Notes under the pieces: model-generated
Seen by the model: the letters and a program-made list of their open reading frames with translations, nothing else
What the model was told of the DNA's origin: nothing
Databases searched by the model: none
Source: Edwardsiella tarda ATCC 15947 = NBRC 105688
GTDB taxonomy: Bacteria; Pseudomonadota; Gammaproteobacteria; Enterobacterales; Enterobacteriaceae
Reading direction: 5' to 3'
DNA: 64,000 nucleotides
NCBI RefSeq assembly: GCF_003113495.2
Contig: NZ_CP084506.1
Coordinates: 2,604,001 to 2,668,000 of the forward strand
Translations under genes and position numbers: made by a program
Shown: in pieces, positions 51,566 through 60,062 of the stretch
Position numbering within the stretch: position 1 is the stretch's first letter
Layout: each line of letters opens with the position of its first letter

Positions 51566-51973
51566 ATGGCGCTGGCAATGAGAACATTACTCTTTTTTTC
51601 ATTCATGCTAATAGTATCGGGTTGTGTGCAAAAAACACCTGAGCCTTCAACGACAAATTGTTTACCATCAAATACTGTTACCGTTCATTATTATCACAAC
51701 ACTAAACCTAATATGAACCAGTCCGAGTATATCGGACAAATAAAGAATATTATTTCATCTAAGATGTATGGTGTATCAGCGTATAAAGGACAACGATGCA
51801 GGTTAAGGCTTAATGCACGAAATAAAATAGCCACAGTAGAACGCGGTGATTTAACGTTATGCATGGCCTTATTGTACACTATTTCATCCGCTGCATTCCC
51901 CACTGTACCAGACGGTATTCAGGAAAAAGATTCTAACGAGCTGAAGAACATTCCAATAGACGTTAATCTTTGA
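51566..51973 (+). CDS. Small lipoprotein with a TolA C-terminal-like domain
   Basis: 135 residues. The lipobox is MLIVSGC (Cys20, Val at +2, so outer membrane is likely). From about residue 53, EYIGQIKNIISSKMYGVSAY, then KGQRCRLRLN and DLTLCMALLYTI, line up with the third domain of E. coli TolA (NYAGQIKSAIESKFYDASSY, GKTCTLRIKL, PALCQAAL). Cys78 and Cys99 match the TolA disulfide pair, and the end ELKNIPIDVNL matches the TolA tail VFKNAPLDFKP. The membrane anchor and long helix of TolA are absent. Either the ATG at 51566 or that at 51578 could be the start. In TolA this domain binds TolB-pathway partners, group A colicins and filamentous-phage g3p. Confidence 0.72.
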   Translation: MALAMRTLLFFSFMLIVSGCVQKTPEPSTTNCLPSNTVTVHYYHNTKPNMNQSEYIGQIKNIISSKMYGVSAYKGQRCRLRLNARNKIATVERGDLTLCMALLYTISSAAFPTVPDGIQEKDSNELKNIPIDVNL

Positions 51974-52012
51974 TGCCGTGATAGAGACTCAAATTGACGA
52001 TGGTACATCCAA

Positions 52013-52408
52013 TTAGTAGAACATGTATTTTTCGATAAAGGCTCCGATAACCTTTTCATGAAGTTCTACAGAACGTGAGAAGCAGATACTTCTACGGGCC
52101 AGTCTTTTGATTCGGGTTCTCAGCGTCAGGTTGTTACGCTCAATGCGTTGGGTGAATATTTTTCCAGCCAGATGCTTATCCTTCGGCACCTCCCGGCCAT
52201 AGCTGCCCCACTCGTCGCTGGTTATCATGCCGATGTTGAATGGCGTGAGCAGTGCCAGTAGCTCCCGACAGGTTTCATCGGTCCGGGGACAAAAAGTATA
52301 GGCCAGTACACCGCCCGTTTTGATGTTGTACGCGTACCAGAGCCAGTGCTGCCGGGCTTTGCTACCAACAAAGCGCCATTGCTCATCGAGTTCGCAGATA
52401 AGCGCCAC
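52013..52408 (-). CDS. insB: IS1-family transposase InsB part
   Basis: The catalytic half of the IS1 transposase. CELDEQWRFVGSKARQHWLWYA, split here as CELDEQWRFVG and SKARQHWLWYA, and ITSDEWGSYGREVP are the DDE-type segments; RIERNNLTLRTRIKRLARR near the end is the IS1 signature. The open frame continues back to the slippery site at 52453-52459, so the working enzyme is an InsA-InsB fusion made by -1 frameshifting. Confidence 0.9.
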   Translation of the reverse strand: MALICELDEQWRFVGSKARQHWLWYAYNIKTGGVLAYTFCPRTDETCRELLALLTPFNIGMITSDEWGSYGREVPKDKHLAGKIFTQRIERNNLTLRTRIKRLARRSICFSRSVELHEKVIGAFIEKYMFY

Positions 52409-52434
52409 ATCAGCATGGGCGACGGGTGAAGACG

Positions 52435-52707
52435 TTATTCGCTTCGGCGCGAGTTTTTTAAAGCCCGGATGACGGTGTTAATGCCAATTTTCAATGTCCT
52501 GGCGGTATCGCGAACGCCGGTACCGTTGAAGGCCATTTTGGTATTCTGCTCTTTAACGCCCGGCTTACGGGCTTCATAAGCGTAAGTGAGCTGAAACACG
52601 CGGTGGCAGTCACGGCATCGAAATCTGTCATAGCCTTTAGGGTTCTGACCATGGCGGTAAACCTGAGCAGACTGACAACGGGGGCAATGAACGGGAAAGC
52701 TGGCCAT
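52435..52707 (-). CDS. insA: IS1-family InsA
   Basis: 90 residues. The N-terminal zinc-finger pair is CPRCQSAQVYRHG and CRDCHRVFQL; the helix-turn-helix is VRDTARTLKIGINTVIRALK, which binds the terminal repeats. It ends just past the frameshift signal. Confidence 0.9.
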   Translation of the reverse strand: MASFPVHCPRCQSAQVYRHGQNPKGYDRFRCRDCHRVFQLTYAYEARKPGVKEQNTKMAFNGTGVRDTARTLKIGINTVIRALKNSRRSE

Positions 52708-52885
52708 GAGAGAACCTCAAAAGCCCCGCATTATACATCCGATTCAACCAATTAGAGGCATCACCGGTACCCGTTTTAATTTTGGATTACAATGGCAAAA
52801 GGTGGATGGCGGCAGATAAACAAAATAGTTAATTCTGCGAAAAAAAAGGAAAAATGGAAGATTGGGGATGATGCTGGATGAAATA

Positions 52886-52904
52886 ATGGTGCGATAATAG
52901 GAAC
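52886..52904. other. Degenerate copy of the end of the thrW attachment core
   Basis: ATGGTGCGATAATAGGAAC matches ATGGTGCCGATAATAGGAGTC at 57937-57957 except for one missing C and the last bases. It is in the same orientation, as attachment sites flanking an element should be. It could be the worn left end of the satellite, or chance. Confidence 0.35.
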
Positions 52905-52911
52905 AAAACAA

Positions 52912-53118
52912 TCACTTAACAAACTGTTTTATAACGTAAAAATAAAAACAATGAATACAAGTGCCCCCTGTAATGCCCCCAACATTAACATCCATAACCT
53001 TACCACCACCACAATCAGCAACATCATGGTCACTGATTATGTGCAGTGGTTTGGCTTTTTGTTTCATGCTGGTAAAACTATCTATGAGCCCTATTAGCAT
53101 AAGAATCAAGGAAAACAT
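52912..53118 (-). CDS. Possible small membrane protein downstream of the reverse transcriptase
   Basis: About 68 residues if started at the ATG at 53118 (or 76 from 53142, overlapping the reverse-transcriptase stop). One hydrophobic segment at the start (MFSLILMLIGLIDSF) is followed by a Gly/Cys-rich tail (DCGGGKV, GGTCIHCFYFYVI). It touches the end of the reverse transcriptase gene, consistent with translational coupling, but there is no family match and it may be chance. Confidence 0.35.
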   Translation of the reverse strand: MFSLILMLIGLIDSFTSMKQKAKPLHIISDHDVADCGGGKVMDVNVGGITGGTCIHCFYFYVIKQFVK

Positions 53119-53122
53119 GAAC

Positions 53123-54463
53123 TCATGAAGAAAAACCAGCATCTCTTAAATCGGTTTCAATATCCTTAACCTGCCGAGATATTCTTTTCTTAAATTGATA
53201 GTCAATCTCTCTCGATGTCAAATTCTCGATATTTTTAGAAAAATAATACTCTAAAACATATGTTTTTTCTTCTTCAGAGTAACTATCAAAGTTTGGAACG
53301 TATTTAGTTTCACGTCTATTATGCTTTATTTGGAAGAATGCTCTCACGAAAGATTTAACTTTCAACTCTACGTTAAATCGAATACATAAGTTATCCACAA
53401 ATGCATCGAGTTCATGAAGCAATCTTTCGTTATTTATTTCTGAGAAAAAGCACATCCACCCTTTTGATTTACCCTGAAAAATACAACCTGTAATTCTTAG
53501 ATTAACTCGCCACTCTAAGAACTCTAATCTTTTTAATTTTGAATACTTGTAACCTGAAAATATAGAGAGAAGTGACTCGCGAAGTTTTTCTACAGACCCG
53601 CTTCTTGGGCTAACCACTCCACAATTAAAATCATACCCCAGATAGCCGAAGGCATCTTTTGAGATTACTCCTTTTGACGATTTTTCTGGATTAGCGTTAG
53701 GGTCATAGACTTTAAGTCCTAACCCTTCAAAATCCGAAACAACCTCTTTAATTACCTCATCAACCTCTTTTGATTTTATGAAAATCAGCACATCATCTAC
53801 GTACCTATAATATTTGAAATAATTTTCATCTTTATATTTATTATCTAATGTATGTAAATAGATTGATGCTAATATGCTTGATATAGATAGTCCTTGGGGT
53901 ATGCCGTTTACATTCGGGACATCGCTCTTTGAAGGCTTTATAACTGTTGGTGATTTGATGGCGCTAGATATTAATGTCAGTACTCTATTATCATCTATCC
54001 TATGACAAAGTTGCTCAATTAATTTATCATGTTGCACAGAAGGGAAAAAGTTAGCAACGTCGAGCTTTAAAAAGTAGTTATACTCCCCCGATTCAATATC
54101 TGCCTTAACTGATTTTATGACATCTTGGGGAAGCTTAAAACGCAACTCATTATCATACGTACTTTTCAAATAATCACAAATTGCACGTAATGCAATTTTA
54201 TCTCTGATTGTTGGGATAGATATTTCCCTTGGTGGCTTACCTCTCCCCTTACTTATTAATTTTAATTTGTACTTTGTAAACACATAGGATTTTGAGTTAA
54301 ATTTCCTATTAATTATAGACAATTGTTCATCGATTATACCCAGGAGGATTTTATGCGACATATTATCAATGCCGGTTGAAGCCGATAATATCACGTGATT
54401 ATCATATATATCCCGGAGATAGTTAATCGAGATATATTTATCGAAACCCTTATGCTCGTCCAT
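53123..54463 (-). CDS. Reverse transcriptase, Abi/UG (defence-associated) type
   Basis: 446 residues. The polymerase motifs are in order: motif A FLKLDVANFFPSV (131-143), motif B GIPQGLSISSILASIYL (187-203), motif C YYRYVDDVLIF (218-228, Asp223 and Asp224 catalytic), and AFGYLGYDF (271-279). About 160 residues of helical C-terminal domain follow, with no intron-maturase or integrase domain. So it is neither a group II intron nor a retroelement protein. The ATG at 54463 begins two bases after the stop of a SLATT-like membrane gene. That pairing, in a satellite prophage, points to an anti-phage system. The gene is much more AT-rich than the host. Confidence 0.85.
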   Translation of the reverse strand: MDEHKGFDKYISINYLRDIYDNHVILSASTGIDNMSHKILLGIIDEQLSIINRKFNSKSYVFTKYKLKLISKGRGKPPREISIPTIRDKIALRAICDYLKSTYDNELRFKLPQDVIKSVKADIESGEYNYFLKLDVANFFPSVQHDKLIEQLCHRIDDNRVLTLISSAIKSPTVIKPSKSDVPNVNGIPQGLSISSILASIYLHTLDNKYKDENYFKYYRYVDDVLIFIKSKEVDEVIKEVVSDFEGLGLKVYDPNANPEKSSKGVISKDAFGYLGYDFNCGVVSPRSGSVEKLRESLLSIFSGYKYSKLKRLEFLEWRVNLRITGCIFQGKSKGWMCFFSEINNERLLHELDAFVDNLCIRFNVELKVKSFVRAFFQIKHNRRETKYVPNFDSYSEEEKTYVLEYYFSKNIENLTSREIDYQFKKRISRQVKDIETDLRDAGFSS

Positions 54464-54465
54464 AT

Positions 54466-55035
54466 TTAAACCTGAGAATAGTGTCTGATAAATGCAACGA
54501 TTATGAATGGAAGAAGTATTAGTACTAAAACTGACACACACCATCCATTATTGCTCATACGTATAGAGTTTTTTTGTTCCTCCGTAGGGTGCTTGCTTAA
54601 TTTACTCTTATCAGATGCGCTTTCATACTCGCCATCAATAGCCCTGTAATAATCAATTTCCTTGTGATTTTCAGATATTGAAAGTATTGAATGAAACTCT
54701 TTTTTTAAACTATCAATATCAGAAGAGCTACCAATTGCCCCATATATTAACCCAAGTTGCTCATAGCACTGTTTCATCAACATTGCTCTCTCTTTAAATC
54801 GCATGTTATTAACATACAACGTCAAAAGCAAAACTAAAACAGACAAAGCAACCATTATTGCTGTTTCCGTTAAGCTAGCAACCTTTACAACAAGAGTAAT
54901 TATTGAATATGCCACAAGAAAAAATGAATACCACAGCAATAATGATTGTGAGATAGTATCCATTCTAAGCAAGCGCTTTTCTGCCTTAATTCTTGCTTTC
55001 TTTGTCCACCAAATTTGATTCGAGAAATCACTCAC
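54466..55035 (-). CDS. SLATT-domain-like two-helix membrane effector
   Basis: 189 residues. An N-terminal charged helix (WWTKKARIKAEKRLLRM) is followed by two close membrane helices (about 30-52 and 57-76), then a long soluble helical part (FKERAMLMKQCYEQLGLIYG) and a last membrane helix near 166-184. This is the layout of SLATT domains, which are predicted pore-forming effectors found with nucleotide-signal systems and with reverse transcriptases. The start is GTG with AAGG upstream. It is first in the operon and directly precedes the reverse transcriptase. Confidence 0.72.
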   Translation of the reverse strand: MSDFSNQIWWTKKARIKAEKRLLRMDTISQSLLLWYSFFLVAYSIITLVVKVASLTETAIMVALSVLVLLLTLYVNNMRFKERAMLMKQCYEQLGLIYGAIGSSSDIDSLKKEFHSILSISENHKEIDYYRAIDGEYESASDKSKLSKHPTEEQKNSIRMSNNGWCVSVLVLILLPFIIVAFIRHYSQV

Positions 55036-55062
55036 GAGGATTCGCCCTTAATTGAAGTAAGG

Positions 55063-55173
55063 AGGCGTCAAAAATAGTAGTAATAGTAACGCCTGCGCTA
55101 GCAGACTGGAAAAACCAGAGGCAAAGCCTCCCAAAATTAGTTGCACCCATCACTGGATGATCGCCTAAGCGAT
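55063..55173 (-). ncRNA. Hairpin-rich leader upstream of SLATT-RT operon (candidate structured RNA)
   Basis: Five short inverted repeats lie in 111 bases: AGGCGT/ACGCCT (55063/55089), CTGC/GCAG (55093), CTGG-AAAAA-CCAG (55106), GAGGC-AAA-GCCTC (55118) and ATCGC-CTAA-GCGAT (55160). They sit 28-138 bases before the GTG start. Several defence reverse transcriptases use an adjacent structured RNA as template or primer; whether this one does is inference. Confidence 0.4.
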
Positions 55174-55589
55174 ACGCCTCACTAACATTTTACACGTATA
55201 GCATTGTTAAACAAATCAAAAATGAAACCGACCAAAATCGCACTACACCGCACCCGCCTGCGGTTTTTAGATCGCAAAAATTTTTCAGTTGGGATTTTTT
55301 ACAAATGATAGCGCCAGACCCCGCCACAACTGGGGATTTACAGCGAGCAGAGAACTGAAAAGAGTGAAAAGAATTTCAGCTTTTTTCAGTTTAGCTTTAC
55401 TCCAACATCGTAACCACTTGAATTAATCTATTGATAGTAAAGGGATATAAAATTTTAGGTGAGATTTTTCATGATAACTGACGGCACACTTAAAACTTAA
55501 CAAACTGATTCTTATAGACATTTTTTCTTAAGACGCTGAAATTTAATGAACCGAAACCGGGAAAATTTTAGTTACTCCCGGCGAATCGT
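55174..55589. other. Region between hairpin leader and ogr-like gene
   Basis: About 415 bases, AT-rich, with the operon promoter. GCACCCGCCTGCGG and AACTGAAAAGAG/CTTTTTTCAGTT near 55345-55390 are small inverted repeats. No gene seen. Confidence 0.4.
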
Positions 55590-55862
55590 TCAGTGACTCT
55601 CTTTGGCTGCCAACAGGAGTTCTAATGCTTTTTGTCGCTCGTCCGGTGGCAGGGCATCCATTAGCTCTTTAATCCGTCCCTGGCCGCGCAAAGCGCTGGG
55701 ACTAATCGTATGTGAGAAGGAAACGTTCATCACAAACGTGTGCCCACACTCTACATTTGAGCAATAACAGTACACATCTGATAATTTGGGGTGCTTTCGG
55801 TTTGTTTTCCTCACCGTTGCCGCAGACATACACTCCGGGCAGTAAATTTTCATCACTCGCAT
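55590..55862 (-). CDS. Ogr/Delta-family zinc-finger transcription activator
   Basis: 90 residues. CPECMSAATVRKTNRKHPKL and a later CSNVECGHTFV give the Cys2-Cys2 zinc finger of P2 Ogr and P4 Delta, which activate late phage promoters; the C-terminal extension (ERQKALELLLAAKES) is longer than in P2 Ogr. AGAGG lies seven bases before the ATG. Its presence marks the surrounding DNA as P2/P4-type phage or satellite. Confidence 0.8.
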   Translation of the reverse strand: MRVMKIYCPECMSAATVRKTNRKHPKLSDVYCYCSNVECGHTFVMNVSFSHTISPSALRGQGRIKELMDALPPDERQKALELLLAAKESH

Positions 55863-55922
55863 AGCTAAACCTCTGTTGCCTGCCAGAAGAAGGGATTTTG
55901 GTTCCCTCCCTCTTGTTCTGAA

Positions 55923-56114
55923 CGTGTAACACTGGTAACACGTGTAACATCGTTGATTTAATTGAAATTAATCTGTTACCAGTGAGCCAAATAAAGAGGT
56001 AACGCGTGGTAACACACTGATTTTTGTTACCACTGTTACCAGTGGATATTTCTGACTGGTAACAGTGGCAAGCCTCGTCATTACTGCCTGTTACCTCTGT
56101 TACCAGTGTTACCT
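55923..56114. repeat. Iteron array of GGTAAC/GTTACC (probable satellite replication origin)
   Basis: In about 190 bases the seven-base words GGTAACA/GGTAACG or their complement TGTTACC occur at least nine times on both strands, plus three TGTAACA variants, often spaced by CAGTG or CACTG. Pairs such as TGTTACCACTGTTACCAGTG are evident. It lies just downstream of the P4-type replication-protein fragment, where P4 keeps its origin elements. Confidence 0.75.
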
Positions 56115-56178
56115 CATAAAAATAAGACTCACGCGATAACTATTCGGGATCGACGCTACCCAGTACTTGCGTATTAAA

Positions 56179-56452
56179 CTAGTAAACGCGCTTAAGCCCT
56201 ATTTCTGGCAGGCGAACGCTGTTTTGCGTTCTCCCGTCTTCCCCGGCTTTCAGCCAGCCCGCCTCAACACACAATCTGGCTACCTTTCGCGAATCGAACC
56301 CTTTACAAATTTCTTTCCAGCCAGATGGCAATACGTAGAAGGTCACAGTGGATTCTGTCACGTTGTCGCCCTTGTCCACTTTCCTGAACCCCATCATCGA
56401 CAGTGGACGGTTCTTGTCGTCGTGCCAGTCAGCAAAGCGGCTGAGCTGGTTA
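56179..56452 (-). pseudogene. C-terminal fragment of P4-type replication/DUF927-like protein
   Basis: About 90 residues in frame to a stop at 56179: [55 protein letters not shown] and a VRLPEIGLKRVY end. This is the conserved tail of the large DUF927/primase-helicase proteins of P4-like satellites. The front is missing; the IS3-family element begins exactly at its broken end. Confidence 0.7.
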
Positions 56453-56524
56453 TGTAGTGGCACACTGAATTTGGCCACCTGCGTTGAGGTGCTATGCTCA
56501 CCTCAAAATTTTACAGGTGAACTA

Positions 56525-57690
<1,166 letters not shown>

Positions 57691-57698
57691 CCACTACA

Positions 57699-57773
57699 AC
57701 CACCTCCATCAGACAGCTTGTAGCTCTTCTCTTTTCCTTTCGCGGCTTCAACCTTTCGGGCATTCAGCATCAT
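57699..57773 (-). pseudogene. N-terminal stump of a tyrosine integrase (P4 type)
   Basis: About 25 codons, MMLNARKVEAAKGKEKSYKL then SDGGG, match the start of P4-type phage integrases. The IS3-family element begins right after the GGG, and the remaining approximately 370 residues are absent. It lies about 165 bases from the thrW attachment core, the normal place for such an integrase. Confidence 0.8.
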
Positions 57774-57937
57774 TGGGGGCACATTTCCTAGACCGAACAG
57801 AACATGCCCCTGATTGTGCCCCCAAAGGCATGTTGATTTCAATAGATAGAGGTTGACGTCAAATGACTGAAAACAACGTAAAACCTATGTTTTAAAAGGA
57901 TTTTATTGATGTGAGTTGACTTGAGAAAACTGGGGGA

Positions 57938-57983
57938 TGGTGCCGATAATAGGAGTCGAACCTACGACCTTCGCATTACGAAT
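57938..57983 (-). other. Attachment core: 3' end of tRNA-Thr (thrW)
   Basis: On the minus strand 46 bases, from ATTCGTAATGCGAAGGTCGT to the end TATCGGCACCA, equal the 3' part of the enterobacterial thrW tRNA (anticodon CGT) as I recall it. This is the core used by P22-like and other thrW-integrating elements. The 5' half of the tRNA does not follow, so this is a partial copy made by integration, not a working tRNA. Confidence 0.85.
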
Positions 57984-58165
57984 TCTAAGAACCACCTTGT
58001 AACACAACCAATTACAGCACTATGCCGCGCTCACACCGTCCCAAGTGCAAAAAGTTAGCAATCCATAGAACCGCAGATCAACAGATGGTAGTCCCAGATC
58101 TGTCCCACCTGCACACACCGATGACACGGCGGCCGCAGTCCCTTGCGACCAAGTAACTACCGTGA
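57984..58165. other. Prophage edge, no gene seen
   Basis: About 180 bases between the attachment core and the last tail gene of the lambda-like prophage. No recognisable feature. Confidence 0.4.
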
Positions 58166-58459
58166 TCAGTACCCCGCCCACTTGCGAACCGGCGTTGTGA
58201 CAGTAACGGCTACTCCAGGCGGCTGGAGAGAGTAATCATCTGGTACAAGTAGGTTTACATGCCATCCAGGAAGATCTGGAGCTTGTGAGATCACATTACC
58301 TTGCTCACCCAGAGTTACATCGCCATGTATCACACCAATTACGTCAATGTATGCTGACTCACTATACATCACGCCATTTTCATCTAACTTGAATCCGTTA
58401 TTGGTAAGGATTAACTCAGCTTGCTCTTTATTATCGAACCTTAAATATAACGTTTTCAT
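58166..58459 (-). CDS. Phage protein downstream of tail fibre
   Basis: 97 residues, soluble. The start overlaps the tail-fibre stop by four bases, so they are translationally coupled. It reads MKTLYLRFDNKEQAELILTN and later DLPGWHVNLLVPDDYSL. Small proteins of this kind commonly follow lambdoid tail fibres, some as fibre-assembly factors; a specific role is not shown. Confidence 0.65.
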   Translation of the reverse strand: MKTLYLRFDNKEQAELILTNNGFKLDENGVMYSESAYIDVIGVIHGDVTLGEQGNVISQAPDLPGWHVNLLVPDDYSLQPPGVAVTVTTPVRKWAGY

Positions 58460-60030
58460 TGTATCGCCTTCATCTGCTCATCGGTTAGCGCCTTATGCCA
58501 TATTCTGACATTACGGATGTGTCCCGTCTGAAAAGATATAGCTATTCCCTTTATATCATACGTCCTTTGTAGCTTACGTAGTTCTCCATTAAGCATAACT
58601 ACAGACTCGTCGCCACGAACACTTAAGACAATAGTGTTACTCTGCTTTATCTTATCTTTTGAAAATCCATGACGAGCGCCAGACCACAACGTTACAGATT
58701 TATCTGGTTCAATCGTAGCTCTTAACTGCTCTTTAGTTGGCTGGAATTTATCAACTGATATAGAAAAAATTGACGGTGTTGATGAATTGTTTGTCTTTAT
58801 TATGTCGCTATTAAATGCGATCGTAATATCCTTGTTAACGCCGGGAATATTTGGCGACTTTTCAATATAACAAATATCTCCAGATTTTGTGATCTGCGAG
58901 CCATACGTTGCGACGTATGAAGTCATTGAGTCGCCTTCTTCTAGTTGCACTCCCCATATTTGAATGTGCTGAGATCGAGTATTTGAATATAATCGAAGTA
59001 CATTATCACCTTCATAAAATGATTGAGTAAAAAAATATCGATTCCATCCAGAATTCGGCGGAATCTTTAAAATATCGCCATACACATTCCCGCTACCAAT
59101 CCTAATTAAAAACCGATATTCATCATTAGTAATATTCCTTGCCCAAAAACTAAGTGTGTACTTAGCCCCAACCTTAAGAGATGCGATATATCTATTTATC
59201 CCATCTCCTACAAAAAATGCGTCTAATGCCTCATTTGTACCGTCTGGCGCAGAGACATAAGAATATTCATTCCCTGTAGGGTTTGGTGTTGACCATGCAT
59301 TTAGATTACCCTTAAAGCTACTATGCTCTACAAGATTATTACTCTGCCCCTCGACTAACAAACCATCAGTTTCAAATCTTGGCTCATTAACACTTGCTGT
59401 TTTTATGTTATTAGCCTTATTAATATAGCTTGCCGTACTAGCGCGAGTAAATGTTACCATCTTGGCAACAACAATATCTCCTACCTTTACCTCGTCTCCA
59501 TATCCGGTAAGCATCTGCAATGAATCATTAAGCGGGATCCACACATCAGGAAGCGGCACTGATGCCATACTGATAGCATCCGTCACGGTTGAGAGACCAG
59601 TGATCTGGCTGGCGCGATCTGCCGATGCAGCTGCGGAACGCGCGCTAGCCTCTGCCGCTAGCTTACTCTTTTCAACCTCCGCTACCTGCGAGGCTACCTT
59701 GTCCACCATGGCCTCAAAGTGCTTGATGGCATCAGGACGTAGGTCATCGTCCTGCGGCAAGCCAAGGAAGTAGTTTAGCGTTCCATTGGGCGAGTCTTTG
59801 TATATCTGAATATCCCCGACATACTCAGGGGGAAAGCCATCTACACCTAGCGTTACCTTATACTTACCAGGCTCAACGGACATGGAGTAATCTCCCGCCG
59901 CACTGGGTGTCTGTGAGGCCGTTGTATGTGCGATTACCGTTGTGCTCGTCGAGATAGATTTTAGCGTGATTTTGCAGTTCTTGATCGGCTCGCCGATGCC
60001 ATTAATTAGCTTTCCGCTAATAGTAGCCAT
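58456..60030 (-). CDS. Side tail fibre-like protein
   Basis: 524 residues. Residues 1-100 form the prophage tail-fibre N-terminal domain (ATISGKLINGIGEPIKNCKI, GDYSMSVEPGKYKVTL, DIQIYKDSPNGTLNYFL), which docks the fibre to the tail. Then an Ala/Ser-rich coiled coil (KSKLAAEASARSAAASADRA). The distal part looks like two lectin-type jelly-roll domains (NLVEHSSFKGNLNAW; IRNVRIWHKALTDEQM), likely the host-receptor part. It follows J by 32 bases. Confidence 0.82.
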   Translation of the reverse strand: MATISGKLINGIGEPIKNCKITLKSISTSTTVIAHTTASQTPSAAGDYSMSVEPGKYKVTLGVDGFPPEYVGDIQIYKDSPNGTLNYFLGLPQDDDLRPDAIKHFEAMVDKVASQVAEVEKSKLAAEASARSAAASADRASQITGLSTVTDAISMASVPLPDVWIPLNDSLQMLTGYGDEVKVGDIVVAKMVTFTRASTASYINKANNIKTASVNEPRFETDGLLVEGQSNNLVEHSSFKGNLNAWSTPNPTGNEYSYVSAPDGTNEALDAFFVGDGINRYIASLKVGAKYTLSFWARNITNDEYRFLIRIGSGNVYGDILKIPPNSGWNRYFFTQSFYEGDNVLRLYSNTRSQHIQIWGVQLEEGDSMTSYVATYGSQITKSGDICYIEKSPNIPGVNKDITIAFNSDIIKTNNSSTPSIFSISVDKFQPTKEQLRATIEPDKSVTLWSGARHGFSKDKIKQSNTIVLSVRGDESVVMLNGELRKLQRTYDIKGIAISFQTGHIRNVRIWHKALTDEQMKAIQ

Positions 60031-60062
60031 TTATAAACCTCACGATTTAAGTGATAAGTTAA

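Larger units (their letters stand above)
51999..52765 (-). mobile_element. IS1-family insertion sequence
   Basis: About 767 bases, the usual IS1 size. The imperfect ends are GATGGTACATCCAATTAGTA at the left and, read inward from the right, GGTGATGCCTCTAATTGGTT. insA and insB are intact and joined by a slippery A-AAA-AAC at 52459-52453. No 8-9 bp target duplication is seen at the flanks, so one side may have been rearranged after insertion. The exact left end is uncertain by a few bases. Confidence 0.85.

Noticed and set aside
53123..54463. Group II intron maturase
   Set aside because: No maturase X or endonuclease domain and no intron RNA ends; the partner gene and satellite context fit a defence RT.
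55923..56114. CRISPR array
   Set aside because: The repeated word is only seven bases, on both strands and irregularly spaced; it fits iterons, not CRISPR repeats.
56179..56478. A complete small gene starting at 56478
   Set aside because: Its start lies inside the IS3-family end; the rest is the tail of a larger broken gene.
57938..58030. A complete tRNA gene on the minus strand
   Set aside because: Only the 3' 46 bases match thrW. The upstream part does not form the acceptor or D arm, so it is an attachment copy.
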